Below are positions 9,742-19,328 of a stretch of DNA of 64,000 nucleotides, one piece after another. Numbering within the stretch: position 1 is the first letter of the stretch; every line of letters begins with the position of its first letter. The notes beneath the pieces are model-generated. The model was not told the DNA's origin, ran no database searches, and saw only the letters and a program-made list of their open reading frames with translations. The translations under genes and the position numbers were made by a program. Location of the stretch: assembly GCF_001677435.1 (NCBI RefSeq), contig NZ_CP016268.1, positions 2,469,001 through 2,533,000 of the forward strand, written 5' to 3'. The stretch comes from Woeseia oceani (GTDB taxonomy: Bacteria > Pseudomonadota > Gammaproteobacteria > Steroidobacterales > Woeseiaceae).

Positions 9742-10347
9742 ATGCGTACCACTCTGAACCGCTTGCGCGGAATGCTTGCTGCCACCCGGGCAGTGGACTT
9801 TCTGGGGCCGCTCGCGTTGCGTCTCTATCTCGTACCCGTGTTCTGGGTTGCCGGCACCAACAAACTGGCCGGCATGGACAATGTTATTGCGTGGTTCGGC
9901 AATGCCAACTGGGGTCTTGGTCTGCCATTCCCGACCCTGATGGCCTACCTCGCTGTCGGTGCGGAAGTGGGTGGTGCCATCGCGTTACTGCTCGGCCTGG
10001 CCACTCGCTGGTTCGCGATTCCGCTAATGGTCACGATGCTGGTCGCGGCCTTCAAGGTTCACTGGGTCAATGGCTGGCAAGCGGTGGCGGATGCGCAAAG
10101 TCCGTTTCCGGGTGCCGGTATCGACGGCGCCATGCAACGCCTGGACAAGGCCAAAGACTTGCTGCGCGAATACGGCAACTACGACTGGCTGACAGAATCA
10201 GGCAACTTTGTCGTATCCAACAACGGAATCGAATGGGCCATTACTTACTTTGTAATGTTGCTGGCCCTGTTCTTCATTGGTGCTGGCAAGCTGAGTCTGG
10301 ATGCCCTGTTCGCGCGCTGGCTCGACAAGGCCGGCAACCGCATCTGA
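9742..10347 (+). CDS. DoxX family membrane protein (BufD/HvfX-like)
   Basis: Integral membrane protein, 201 aa, with four predicted helices. 'RLYLVPVFWVAGTNKL' and 'GAEVGGAIALLLGLATRWF' are DoxX features. DoxX-like proteins are the usual third component of DUF692-DUF2063 operons, where their role is not firmly established. The ATG at 9742 has a good AGAGAG site 7 bp upstream and lies 36 bp after the DUF2063 stop. It ends 40 bp from the convergent lpd gene. Confidence 0.87.
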   Translation: MRTTLNRLRGMLAATRAVDFLGPLALRLYLVPVFWVAGTNKLAGMDNVIAWFGNANWGLGLPFPTLMAYLAVGAEVGGAIALLLGLATRWFAIPLMVTMLVAAFKVHWVNGWQAVADAQSPFPGAGIDGAMQRLDKAKDLLREYGNYDWLTESGNFVVSNNGIEWAITYFVMLLALFFIGAGKLSLDALFARWLDKAGNRI

Positions 10348-10387
10348 CAGCGATCAGCGGCACACTGCGGATCGGGCATTGACCCGG

Positions 10388-12145
10388 TTAGCGCTTTTTC
10401 CGCGGCATGTACAGGTCAGTCAGCGAACCGTCGAAGCCCTCGGCCGCGAAGGCTATGGTCTCGGATAGCGTTGGGTGCGGATGGATCGTCAGGCTGATGT
10501 CTGCCGCGTCTGCGCCCATTTCCACTGCAAGCCCGACCTCCGCAATCAAATCGCCGGCATTCGGTCCGACGATGCCGCCACCCAGAACCCGGCCGGTGTG
10601 CTTATCAAACAGCAGCTTGGTAAAGCCTTCGGACCGGCCCAGCGACAAGGCGCGGCCGCTGGCCGCCCAAGGAATCTGAATTTTCTCGAAATCGACGCCG
10701 TCCTTCTTCGCATCCGTTTCGGTCAAGCCGCACCACGCGATTTCCGGGTCCGTGTAGGCCACTGACGGAATGGTGCGGGCGTCGAATGCCACTTTGGCGC
10801 CATGTGCCACTTCTGCCGCGACCTTGGCTTCGTGCGTGGCCTTGTGCGCCAGCATCGGACCACCCGCCAGGTCACCGATCGCGAAAATATGCGGCACATT
10901 GCTGCGCATTTGTTTGTCGACCTTGATGATGCCGCGCTCATCGACATTCACACCGGCATTTTCTGCCTTGAGCTTGTCGCCGTTGGCGCGCCGGCCAACA
11001 GCAACCAGTACCCGGTCATAGACCTCCTTGTCCGGTGCACCTTCGCCCTCAAAACTCACTTCAATGCCAGGTGTGGTTGCACGCATGCCGGTCACTTTGG
11101 TGCCCAGCATGATTGCTTCGTAGCGTTGATCAATAATCTTGCGGAAAGGGCGCAGCAGATCCTTATCGGTACCGGGCATCAAACTGTCAGTCAGCTCTAC
11201 CACACTGACCCTGGTCCCCAGCGCGGCGTAAACGCACGCCATTTCGAGACCTATGATCCCGCCGCCCACCACCAGCATGCGCTTCGGTAACGGGTGGAGT
11301 TCCAGTGCGCCGGTTGAATCGACAATACGTTCATCGTCAGGCAAGCCCGGAATCATCGCACTCTCGGAGCCAGCGGCGATTATGCATTTCTCAAAATCGA
11401 TCGTTTCGCCCGAATCGAGCTCAAGTCGGTTTGCTGACTGGAAACTGGCAACGCCGTGCAGCACTTTGACTTTGCGCTGCTTCGCCAACTGCGTGAGACC
11501 GCCAGTGAGTTTACCAACGACTTCGTTTTTCCAGTCCCGCAGCTTCAGTGCATCGATCTTGGGTTTGCCAAACTGCACACCATGGCTCGCCATCGCTTCG
11601 GCTTCATCGATAACTTTGGCCGCATGCAACAATGCTTTCGAAGGGATGCAGCCAACATTCAGACAGACGCCACCCAGAATCGGCCAGCGCTCGACCAGGG
11701 TGACCTCCATGCCGAGGTCAGCGGCTCGAAACGCAGCCGTGTAGCCACCAGGACCCGCACCGATAACGACAAGTTCCGTTGTATGCGTAGCATCACCCGA
11801 CGCTGCCGGTTTGGCTTGCGGCGATTGGGCGGCCGGAGCCGCGACGGCTGGACTCGCCTTCGCACCGCTCTTGTCAGTGACAGAGTCCGACGCTGCGCCT
11901 GCGGAATCGGCGACGTAATCCAACACGGCATCGCCTTGCGAAATCCGATCGCCGGCCTTAACCCGCAATTTGCAGACAGTGCCCGCCTCGCTGGCCGGCA
12001 CGTCCATTGTCGCTTTGTCTGTCTCGAGCGTAACGACGGGGTCTTCGACTTGCAGCGTGTCGCCCACCTTGACCAGTACTTCAATGACTTCTACATCGGC
12101 AAAATCGCCAAGGTCGGGAACAGTCAGGGTCTTGTCTTTACTCAT
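10388..12145 (-). CDS. lpdA: Dihydrolipoamide dehydrogenase with N-terminal lipoyl domain (E3)
   Basis: FAD enzyme reoxidising dihydrolipoyl groups of pyruvate dehydrogenase with NAD. Residues 1-80 form a lipoyl domain with the modified lysine in 'ETDKATMDVP', followed by an Ala/Pro linker. The flavoprotein begins at 'LVVIGAGPGGYTAAFRA'; the redox-active disulfide is 'GGVCLNVGCIPSK' and the C-terminal His-Glu pair lies in 'TIHPHPTLSE'. The start at 12145 ('MSKDKTLTVPDLGDF') is chosen by homology; the open frame extends to 12199 into the end of aceF. It is the last gene of aceE-aceF-lpd. Lipoylated E3 is known in Neisseria and some other proteobacteria. Confidence 0.95.
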   Translation of the reverse strand: MSKDKTLTVPDLGDFADVEVIEVLVKVGDTLQVEDPVVTLETDKATMDVPASEAGTVCKLRVKAGDRISQGDAVLDYVADSAGAASDSVTDKSGAKASPAVAAPAAQSPQAKPAASGDATHTTELVVIGAGPGGYTAAFRAADLGMEVTLVERWPILGGVCLNVGCIPSKALLHAAKVIDEAEAMASHGVQFGKPKIDALKLRDWKNEVVGKLTGGLTQLAKQRKVKVLHGVASFQSANRLELDSGETIDFEKCIIAAGSESAMIPGLPDDERIVDSTGALELHPLPKRMLVVGGGIIGLEMACVYAALGTRVSVVELTDSLMPGTDKDLLRPFRKIIDQRYEAIMLGTKVTGMRATTPGIEVSFEGEGAPDKEVYDRVLVAVGRRANGDKLKAENAGVNVDERGIIKVDKQMRSNVPHIFAIGDLAGGPMLAHKATHEAKVAAEVAHGAKVAFDARTIPSVAYTDPEIAWCGLTETDAKKDGVDFEKIQIPWAASGRALSLGRSEGFTKLLFDKHTGRVLGGGIVGPNAGDLIAEVGLAVEMGADAADISLTIHPHPTLSETIAFAAEGFDGSLTDLYMPRKKR

Positions 12146-12167
12146 GTTTACGAATTCGCCTGCGTTG

Positions 12168-13814
12168 TTACGGGATCGCTTCCAGCATGGCATCGACATC
12201 CGTCAATGCCTTCGACAGGAAGGTGGTGAAGCGCGCGGCGTAGGCGCCATCGATAACCCGGTGATCATAGGAAAACGACAGCGGCAACATGAGTCTTGGC
12301 TCAAAGGCTTCGCCGTTCCATACCGGTTGCATGCTTGAGCGGGAAACACCCAGTATCGCCACCTCTGGCGCGTTGACGATTGGTGTGAAAGCGGTGCCGC
12401 CAATGCCGCCCAGACTCGATACAGTAAACGTCGCGCCCTGCATCTGGTCACCCTTCAGCTTGCCTTCGCGCGCTGCGCGCGACAGCGCTCCGAGCTGCTC
12501 GGCCAGTTCGTAAACATCCATCGTGTCGGCGTCTTTAATTACCGGAACGACCAATCCCTGATCGGTATCTGCAGCGAAACCCAGGTGGTAGTACTTTTTG
12601 TACACCAGCGCACTGCCATCCGCTGACAGTGACGCATTGACCTTTGGAAACTCCTGCAGCGCACTGATACAGGCTTTAATGATGAAGGCCAACGGTGTTA
12701 AGGAAATGCCGCGTTCTTTTGCCGGGCCTTTCAGTTCCTGACGGCGTTCTTCGAGCTCAGTGATATCCGCCAGGTCATGTTGCGTTACGTGCGGCAGATT
12801 TATCCAGCTGGCTTGCAGGCGCGGCCCCGATATTTTTTGTATACGCGTCAGGGGCTGCGAATCGATTTCACCGAACTTGGCGAAATCAACGACCGGCACT
12901 TTCGGCAGCGCGCTGCCGCCGACGCTCGTTTGTCCGCTGAGCACACTCTTGACGAACGCTTTGACGTCTTCGTGCAGTATGCGCTTCTTCTCGCCGCTGC
13001 CTTTGACCTGCACCAGATTAACGCCCAACTCACGGGCGAGCTTGCGCACTGACGGACTCGCGTGCGCCTGAGAAAAGCCCGCTTCCTCAATAGGCGGCAA
13101 GTCACGGGGCGTGTTCGATTGCACCGGCGCAGCCGCCGCGGGTGCCTCTGCTACGGCCGGCGCAGCCGTCGATTTCGGTTTTTGTTGCTGCGCTGGTTCC
13201 GGCTTCTTGCTTTTGGCTGGTGCGCTGGCAACAGCATCGACCACTGCCACAACAGTGCCTTCCGACACTTTGTCACCAACCGCGATACTGACCGACTTCA
13301 CTGTACCGGCAACCGTGGACGGTACGTCCATGGTCGCTTTGTCCGTTTCGAGCGTGACCAAAGAATCGTCGACTTTTATCTCATCGCCGGGACTGACCAG
13401 AACTTCGATAACTTCCACGTCAGAAAAGTCGCCAATATCGGGAACCAGCACCGACTGTTCACCACCCGCAACGCTTTCATCGTTATTGCCAGCGTCAGCG
13501 GCAACGTCGTTGCCGGCATCCGTGGCTTCCGGCGCCGTGCTCGCCGACGAAGTGTCGTTGTCACTCGTCGCCGCCTCAGTCTTCATGCGGCCTATCTTGT
13601 CCCCGCTCGAAACCCGATCGCCGACCTTGACGGACAACGATTCGATTACACCGTCAGTTGCCGCTGGCACGTCCATTGTGGCTTTGTCCGTTTCCAACGT
13701 AACAAGGCCGTCTTCGCGAGCTACCTTGTCGCCTGCGGATACCAGAACTTCGATGACTTCCACATCCGAAAAATCACCAATATCTGGAACGATAATGTCT
13801 GTACTGTCCGACAC
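12168..13814 (-). CDS. aceF: Pyruvate dehydrogenase E2, dihydrolipoyl acetyltransferase
   Basis: Core of the pyruvate dehydrogenase complex; transfers acetyl from lipoamide to CoA. Two lipoyl domains are visible, each with 'ETDKATMDVP' (residues about 1-75 and 120-195), separated by Ala/Asp-rich linkers. A peripheral-subunit binding domain follows ('ASPSVRKLARELGV'), then the catalytic domain with 'DHRVIDGAYAARF' near the C-terminus. At 548 aa it is shorter than the three-lipoyl E. coli E2, but with the lipoyl domain on E3 the operon still supplies three types. It lies 34 bp after aceE. Confidence 0.96.
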   Translation of the reverse strand: MSDSTDIIVPDIGDFSDVEVIEVLVSAGDKVAREDGLVTLETDKATMDVPAATDGVIESLSVKVGDRVSSGDKIGRMKTEAATSDNDTSSASTAPEATDAGNDVAADAGNNDESVAGGEQSVLVPDIGDFSDVEVIEVLVSPGDEIKVDDSLVTLETDKATMDVPSTVAGTVKSVSIAVGDKVSEGTVVAVVDAVASAPAKSKKPEPAQQQKPKSTAAPAVAEAPAAAAPVQSNTPRDLPPIEEAGFSQAHASPSVRKLARELGVNLVQVKGSGEKKRILHEDVKAFVKSVLSGQTSVGGSALPKVPVVDFAKFGEIDSQPLTRIQKISGPRLQASWINLPHVTQHDLADITELEERRQELKGPAKERGISLTPLAFIIKACISALQEFPKVNASLSADGSALVYKKYYHLGFAADTDQGLVVPVIKDADTMDVYELAEQLGALSRAAREGKLKGDQMQGATFTVSSLGGIGGTAFTPIVNAPEVAILGVSRSSMQPVWNGEAFEPRLMLPLSFSYDHRVIDGAYAARFTTFLSKALTDVDAMLEAIP

Positions 13815-13848
13815 TCAGTTACTCCAATTGCAAATTTACCTGTTTCGG

Positions 13849-16512
13849 CTACAACGTAACCGGATCGGGCTTCTCGGGATCAATACCGTATTTTTCGATG
13901 GCCTGAGACACCGTTTTCTGATCGAGCGCGCCGTCATCGGCCAGCGCTTTCAGCGCGGTCACCGCGATGTAACGCTTGTCGACTTCAAAATGCTGACGAA
14001 GAGCCTTGCGAGCATCACTGCGTCCGTAGCCGTCCGTTCCCAACGTTACATAACTGCCAGGCACCCAACGCTGAATCTGATCGGGCACGATCTTCATGTA
14101 ATCCGTTGCGGCGATATACGGGCCTTTGCGCTCTGCAAGACAAGTTTCAATGTAGGTTTTCTTTTGCGGGTGTTCCGGATGCAGCTGGTTCCAGCGCTCA
14201 ACCGCCAAGGCCTCACGACGCAATTCATTGAAACTTGTAACCGACCAGACATCCGATGGAATACCAAAGTCCTTGTCCAGCAACTCGGCGGCGCCGATAA
14301 CTTCACGCAGTATGGTGCCCGAGCCCATCAACTGCGGCCGAACCTGCCCTTGATCACCGATCTGCAGCAAATACATGCCTTTGAGAATGCCGTCCTCAAC
14401 ACCGCTCGGCATCGGCGGGTGCACGTAGTTTTCGTTCATACAGGTAATGTAATAAAAAACATTCTCCTGCTCGCCTATCATCCGCCGCATGCCGTCCTGG
14501 ATAATCACCGCCAACTCGTAGCCATAAGTCGGGTCGTAGGACACGCAATTCGGTACGGTCGATGACATCACGAGGCTGTGACCGTCCTGATGCTGCAGAC
14601 CCTCACCCGCGAGTGTCGTTCGTCCGGCTGTACCGCCGATCAGGAAGCCGCGTGACTGCAGATCGCCGCCAGCCCAAATGAAATCGCCGATGCGCTGAAA
14701 GCCGAACATCGAATAATAAATATAGAACGGGACCGTCTGTACGTCGTGATTGCTGTACGAGGTACCGGCCGCCAGCCAGGAACAGAACGCGCCAGCCTCG
14801 TTAATGCCTTCTTCGAGAATCTGACCTTTCTTGTCCTCACGGTAGAACATCAGTTGGTCCGCATCCTGAGGCGTGTACAACTGCCCTTTCGACGAATAGA
14901 TACCAACCTGCCGGAACATGCCTTCCATGCCGAACGTGCGAGCCTCGTCGGGCACGATGGGCACGACGTGTTTGCCGATCTGTTTGTCGCGAATCAGCGA
15001 GGACAAGATGCGGACGAAAGCCATCGTGGTGGATGCTTCGCGCTCGCCGGTACCCTCGAGTTGAGACTTGAACATCTCCAACGGAGGAATCGGCAACGGT
15101 TTTGACTTCATGCGCCTTTGTGGCAGATAGCCACCGAGCTTCTTGCGACGCTCGTGCAGGTATTCAATTTCGTCGCTGTTTGGTGACGGCTTGCAGTATG
15201 GAACACTGTCAATGTCTTTGTCCGATACCGGAATATTGAAACGATCGCGGAAGGCTTTGAGCGCCTCGACATCCAGCTTCTTTTGCTGGTGCGCGATGTT
15301 TTGACCCTCGCCAGCGGCGCCCATGCCGAAACCTTTCACCGTCTTGGCAAGAATAACTGTGGGCTGGCCCTTGTGGTTTGCAGCAGCATCATAGGCCGCA
15401 TGCACCTTGAGCGGATCGTGGCCGCCGCGATTCAGACGCCAGATATCGTCGTCCGACATATTCGCGACCATCTCGGCCGTTTCCTGGAATTTGCCAAAGA
15501 AGTTCTCGCGCACGTAGGCGCCACCTTTGGATTTGAAATTCTGGTACTCACCGTCGACGCATTCTTCCATCACGCGACGCAACGTACCCGTGTGATCTTT
15601 TGCCAGCAGCGGATCCCAGCGTGAGCCCCAAATGACCTTGATAACGTTCCAGCCTGCTCCGCTGAATGCGGCTTCTAGCTCCTGGATGATCTTGCCGTTG
15701 CCGCGCACCGGACCGTCGAGGCGCTGCAGGTTGCAGTTGACGACGAAAACCAGGTTGTCGAGCCCTTCCCGCACCGGCATCGTGATCGCGCCCATCGACT
15801 CCGGCTCATCCATCTCGCCGTCACCCATGAAGGCCCAGACCTTGCGATCGCTGGCCGGGATCATTTCCCGGTTCTCGAGGTAGCGCATGAAACGCGCCTG
15901 GTAGATGGCCATCATCGGGCCCAGTCCCATCGAGACCGTCGGGAACTGCCAAAAGTCCGGCATCAGCCAGGGGTGCGGGTAAGAAGACAGACCGTCACCA
16001 CCGACTTCCTGGCGGAAGCGATTGAGCTTGGCTTCATCCAGCCGTCCCTCAAGGTATGCGCGAGCATAGATACCGGGCGACGAATGGCCCTGCATGAAAA
16101 TCATGTCGCCAAGATGGCCTTCAGACGGCGCCCGCCAGAAATGATTGAAGCCGACTTCATAAAGCGTTGCCGACGAGGCGTAACTGGAAATATGGCCGCC
16201 GTATTCCGAGCTTTTGCGATTCGCCTGCACCACCATGGCCATCGCATTCCAGCGAATGTAGGCCTCGATACGACGTTCTATGGAGCGATCACCAGGGTAT
16301 TCCGGCTGACGTCCGGTGGCAATGGTGTTCAGGTACGCCGTATTCGGGCTGTACGGCAGATACGCTCCTGACCGTCTGGAAAAATCGATCATCTGGTTCA
16401 GAAGGTAGTGGGCCCGTTCCGGCCCGTGCGTGCGCAGAACAGAATCTATGGATTCAAGCCACTCGCGGGTTTCTGTGGGGTCAATATCGTCAAATCGGCT
16501 GAAATCGCTCAT
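13849..16512 (-). CDS. aceE: Pyruvate dehydrogenase E1 component (homodimeric type)
   Basis: Thiamine-diphosphate enzyme decarboxylating pyruvate. The 887-aa protein has the full length of the gammaproteobacterial single-chain E1. The ThDP-binding stretch 'GDGEMDEPESMGAITM' to 'VVNCNLQRLDGPVRGN' is intact, as are 'FMQGHSSPGIYARAYLEG' and the C-terminal 'YVTLGTDGYGRSDAR'. The start ATG at 16512 has a GGAAGG site about 12 bp upstream. First gene of the minus-strand operon; the 179 bp upstream are shared with the divergent M17 peptidase gene. I found no PdhR-type palindrome there. Confidence 0.97.
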   Translation of the reverse strand: MSDFSRFDDIDPTETREWLESIDSVLRTHGPERAHYLLNQMIDFSRRSGAYLPYSPNTAYLNTIATGRQPEYPGDRSIERRIEAYIRWNAMAMVVQANRKSSEYGGHISSYASSATLYEVGFNHFWRAPSEGHLGDMIFMQGHSSPGIYARAYLEGRLDEAKLNRFRQEVGGDGLSSYPHPWLMPDFWQFPTVSMGLGPMMAIYQARFMRYLENREMIPASDRKVWAFMGDGEMDEPESMGAITMPVREGLDNLVFVVNCNLQRLDGPVRGNGKIIQELEAAFSGAGWNVIKVIWGSRWDPLLAKDHTGTLRRVMEECVDGEYQNFKSKGGAYVRENFFGKFQETAEMVANMSDDDIWRLNRGGHDPLKVHAAYDAAANHKGQPTVILAKTVKGFGMGAAGEGQNIAHQQKKLDVEALKAFRDRFNIPVSDKDIDSVPYCKPSPNSDEIEYLHERRKKLGGYLPQRRMKSKPLPIPPLEMFKSQLEGTGEREASTTMAFVRILSSLIRDKQIGKHVVPIVPDEARTFGMEGMFRQVGIYSSKGQLYTPQDADQLMFYREDKKGQILEEGINEAGAFCSWLAAGTSYSNHDVQTVPFYIYYSMFGFQRIGDFIWAGGDLQSRGFLIGGTAGRTTLAGEGLQHQDGHSLVMSSTVPNCVSYDPTYGYELAVIIQDGMRRMIGEQENVFYYITCMNENYVHPPMPSGVEDGILKGMYLLQIGDQGQVRPQLMGSGTILREVIGAAELLDKDFGIPSDVWSVTSFNELRREALAVERWNQLHPEHPQKKTYIETCLAERKGPYIAATDYMKIVPDQIQRWVPGSYVTLGTDGYGRSDARKALRQHFEVDKRYIAVTALKALADDGALDQKTVSQAIEKYGIDPEKPDPVTL

Positions 16513-16691
16513 AAACTATCCAAATACCTTCCTGCGTTAATTTACAGCTGGAGAATGGCGGCGTGAATTCGAACAACTGTCCTGCTAGGATCACCGCTCT
16601 GTCGCACCGGCCAAATCGATAATGCAGTGCAGTGCCCGCGCTACCGGTGCGCGTATTATGGCCTATGCTGACGACAAAGGTTAGTACCCCG

Positions 16692-18206
16692 ATGCCAAGT
16701 TTTCCCACAGGTGAGTTCACTGGAAACAAAATCAAAGTCTTCCAGACAGCACAAAGTCCAACTGAAAAAGACCTCAACAACGTCGATCAATTACTGATCA
16801 TCATTCCAGCCAAAGCCAAGAAAGCGGTCTGGAATGCGTTACCTGACGGTAACAAACTGCAGGAGCTCCGCAAACGCTCAAAAGACAGCCATGTCCCGCT
16901 CGTCAGCAGCCGCCTCGCCAACAAACAACAGAGCGGCGTTCACGTGGGCGAGCTTGCAGCCGATTCCTCCGTATTCGACACGCTGACTTTCGCACGCAAA
17001 ATGCTGGTGGCAGCGTTGACCGAAAAAGTCTCCAGCGTGGCAATCTGGGTCACTGGTTTCGACAGTGAGGAACAGGAAGCGGTTGCCGAGAATTTTATTG
17101 CAGCTGCGCTGGCTGCAGGTTTCGTGATGCCGACGTGCAAGAGCAAATCCAGCCCGCAACCGTTCTCAACCCTGCGCATCCTTGGCATGGCGAACAAGCT
17201 GGATCTGTCCCGCGTGCAAGCTGAAGCGGCAGGCAACAACCTGGCGCGCGCACTGACCAGCTTGCCACCCAACAAACTTGACGCCACCGCGTATTGCGAC
17301 ATTTTGCGTTCACTGGCCAAAGATCGGGGCTGGCAGTTCAAGCAGTTCAGCACGGCCGAACTGAAGAAGAAAGGTGCCGGCGCGTTCCTTGCAGTCGCCC
17401 AAGGCAACGATGACAACAGCGCGGCCATCGTGCGTTTGCGCTATCGGCCGGGCAAAAAGAACGTCAAGTCGCCTGCACTTTCGCTGGTTGGCAAAGGCAT
17501 CATCTTCGACACGGGCGGCACCAATCTGAAGCCGTTCAATTCGATGCTGGAAATGCACATCGACATGGGCGGCAGCGCGGTAGCTGTCGGCACCTTGCTG
17601 ACTATCTCGGAGCTCCGCTTGCCGCACGCCGTCGATTGCTGGCTTGCGATCACCGAGAACCGGACCGGTCCGCGCGCCTACAAGTCGCAGGACGTGGTCA
17701 CTGCCGCCAATGGCAAAACTATCCAGATTATTCATACCGATGCGGAAGGCCGAATGGCACTCGCGGACGTATTGCATTTTGCGAGCGAAGACAAGCCGGG
17801 CTTGATCATCGACTACGCCACGTTGACAGGGGCGTGCATGAACGCCGTCACGACACGCTACAGCGGTGTATTCACCAACCGCCCCGACCTGCACCCGGTA
17901 CTGAAGCGCAGCGGCCGTGACAGTGGCGAACGGGTTTGGCCGTTCCCGGTCGACAAGGAGTTTCTTGCCGAACTTAGTAGCGAGACCGCTGACATAAAAC
18001 AATGCTCACCGAGCGGCGGTGGCGACCATATCCTTGCGGCAACTTTCCTGAACGAATTCGTAGAAAAGGACGTGCCCTGGATACATGTCGACTTGAGCGC
18101 CTGCACCCGGAAAGGCGGCCTCGGACATATTCCGACCACGATCACCGGATTTGGCGTACGCTTTACGATGAACCTGCTGCTTGACCAGCACATGCTGAAA
18201 GCCTGA
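16692..18206 (+). CDS. M17 family leucyl aminopeptidase
   Basis: Cytosolic dinuclear zinc aminopeptidase. The metal and catalytic residues are in place: Lys and Asp in '[11 protein letters not shown]', Asp in 'HIDMGGSA', and Asp, Glu and Arg in '[10 protein letters not shown]'. Two family positions vary: DTGG instead of DSGG and HTDAEGR instead of NTDAEGR. The N-terminal domain (residues 1-170) is divergent, as in PepA-like subfamily proteins rather than canonical PepA. The start is uncertain: 16692 is preceded by an AAAGG, but in-frame ATGs at 16665 and 16632 are possible. It stands alone, divergent from aceE. Confidence 0.88.
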   Translation: MPSFPTGEFTGNKIKVFQTAQSPTEKDLNNVDQLLIIIPAKAKKAVWNALPDGNKLQELRKRSKDSHVPLVSSRLANKQQSGVHVGELAADSSVFDTLTFARKMLVAALTEKVSSVAIWVTGFDSEEQEAVAENFIAAALAAGFVMPTCKSKSSPQPFSTLRILGMANKLDLSRVQAEAAGNNLARALTSLPPNKLDATAYCDILRSLAKDRGWQFKQFSTAELKKKGAGAFLAVAQGNDDNSAAIVRLRYRPGKKNVKSPALSLVGKGIIFDTGGTNLKPFNSMLEMHIDMGGSAVAVGTLLTISELRLPHAVDCWLAITENRTGPRAYKSQDVVTAANGKTIQIIHTDAEGRMALADVLHFASEDKPGLIIDYATLTGACMNAVTTRYSGVFTNRPDLHPVLKRSGRDSGERVWPFPVDKEFLAELSSETADIKQCSPSGGGDHILAATFLNEFVEKDVPWIHVDLSACTRKGGLGHIPTTITGFGVRFTMNLLLDQHMLKA

Positions 18207-18237
18207 GCAGGCACTTTTTCTATTAAACAGGATATTC

Positions 18238-18912
18238 GTGAGTAAACCATTCGCTATCGCCGATCGCTTTCGCGGCTTTCTACCCGTAGTGGTCGACGTC
18301 GAGACCGGCGGCTTCAATTCCCGAACCGATGCACTACTGGAGATTGCGGCAGTGCTCATTGAAGCACACGCTGACGGTACACTCGTCCGAGGCGACACTG
18401 TCCGCTACCACGTAAAACCGTTTGAAGGCTCGAATATGGAGCCTGCCTCCATGGCCGTCAACGGGATCGATCCGCACCACCCTCTGCGTCCGGCTATCGA
18501 CGAACGGGACGCCTTGCAAAGAGTATTTCGCGAGGTCCGGCGCGCGGTTAAAGAGGCCGGGTGCAGTCGGGCTGTATTGGTCGGTCACAATGCCTCTTTC
18601 GATCTTGGCTTCGTGAATGCCGCCGTAGAACGGACGGCCATTAAACGCAATCCGTTTCACCCGTTCAGCTCGTTCGACACCGCCACCTTGTGCGGCGTAA
18701 CCTATGGCCAGACGGTTTTGGCTCGCGCGGTAAAAGCCGCTGGCATGACCTGGGACGAATCACAAGCTCACTCGGCTGCCTACGATGCCGAAATTACGGC
18801 CGATGTCTTCTGCGATATCGTGAACCGCTTTCGCCCGGTCTTCGACTCGGTCAACTCGGAGTCCGACTGGGAAACTATCAAAAAAGAGACCGACAGCGCC
18901 GGTCTCGGCTGA
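18238..18912 (+). CDS. rnt: Ribonuclease T
   Basis: DEDDh 3'-5' exonuclease that trims the 3' ends of tRNA and other stable RNAs. The catalytic residues are seen in '[10 protein letters not shown]' (D and E), '[11 protein letters not shown]' (D) and '[14 protein letters not shown]' (H and D). The start is a GTG at 18238, the only sensible start before the conserved '[19 protein letters not shown]'. 224 aa, normal family length. It is convergent with grxD, 10 bp between stops; the 3' end of this coding region carries the minus-strand terminator of grxD. Confidence 0.95.
   Translation: MSKPFAIADRFRGFLPVVVDVETGGFNSRTDALLEIAAVLIEAHADGTLVRGDTVRYHVKPFEGSNMEPASMAVNGIDPHHPLRPAIDERDALQRVFREVRRAVKEAGCSRAVLVGHNASFDLGFVNAAVERTAIKRNPFHPFSSFDTATLCGVTYGQTVLARAVKAAGMTWDESQAHSAAYDAEITADVFCDIVNRFRPVFDSVNSESDWETIKKETDSAGLG
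18880..18906 (-). terminator. Intrinsic terminator of grxD embedded in rnt
   Basis: Read on the minus strand, a 7-bp stem GAGACCG/CGGTCTC with a 7-nt loop is followed directly by TTTTTT. It starts 17 bp downstream of the grxD stop and lies inside the last codons of rnt on the other strand. On the plus strand no U-tract follows, so it acts only for grxD. Confidence 0.75.
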
Positions 18913-18922
18913 CACGGGTCGC

Positions 18923-19243
18923 TTAGGCGCCGGCTTCTTCGCCGTTCAGCAGAGTATGCAGCTCACCAGACCGGTACATCTCAACGATAATGTCGCAGCC
19001 ACCAATCAGTTCGCCGTTGACATACAACTGCGGGAACGTCGGCCAGTTTGAATACGCTTTGAGTCCCTCGCGAATTTCCGGGTCTTCAAAGATATTGACG
19101 AACGCGAATGGCTTGCCTACTTCCTTGAGTGCAGCCACGGTCTGGCCGGAAAAGCCGCACTGAGGAAAGTCCGGTGTGCCTTTCATGTACAGCAGCACTG
19201 GGTTTTCTTTCAACTGCGATTCGATTCTCTGGTTTACGTCCAC
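18923..19243 (-). CDS. grxD: Monothiol glutaredoxin (Grx4 type)
   Basis: Binds and transfers 2Fe-2S clusters together with BolA-type partners. The 106-aa protein has the monothiol active site CGFS in 'KGTPDFPQCGFSGQ', the glutathione-binding 'WPTFPQLYVNGELIGG' and 'CDIIVEMYRSGEL'. Length is that of E. coli GrxD. The ATG at 19243 is preceded by an AGAGAG site. It forms a single-gene unit ending at the terminator inside rnt. Confidence 0.96.
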   Translation of the reverse strand: MDVNQRIESQLKENPVLLYMKGTPDFPQCGFSGQTVAALKEVGKPFAFVNIFEDPEIREGLKAYSNWPTFPQLYVNGELIGGCDIIVEMYRSGELHTLLNGEEAGA

Positions 19244-19328
19244 TTTTTCAATCTCTCTTCAATTGCGGGTTCGGGGCCGGCCTGTATAGATATGTCCGGC
19301 AGATTCATTATCAAGTGCAAATGTTCGT

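Noticed and set aside
13111-14565. Plus-strand open frame of 484 codons opposite aceF/aceE
   Set aside because: It is the mirror of strongly conserved coding sequence on the minus strand, low in recognisable motifs, and is explained by GC-biased codon structure.
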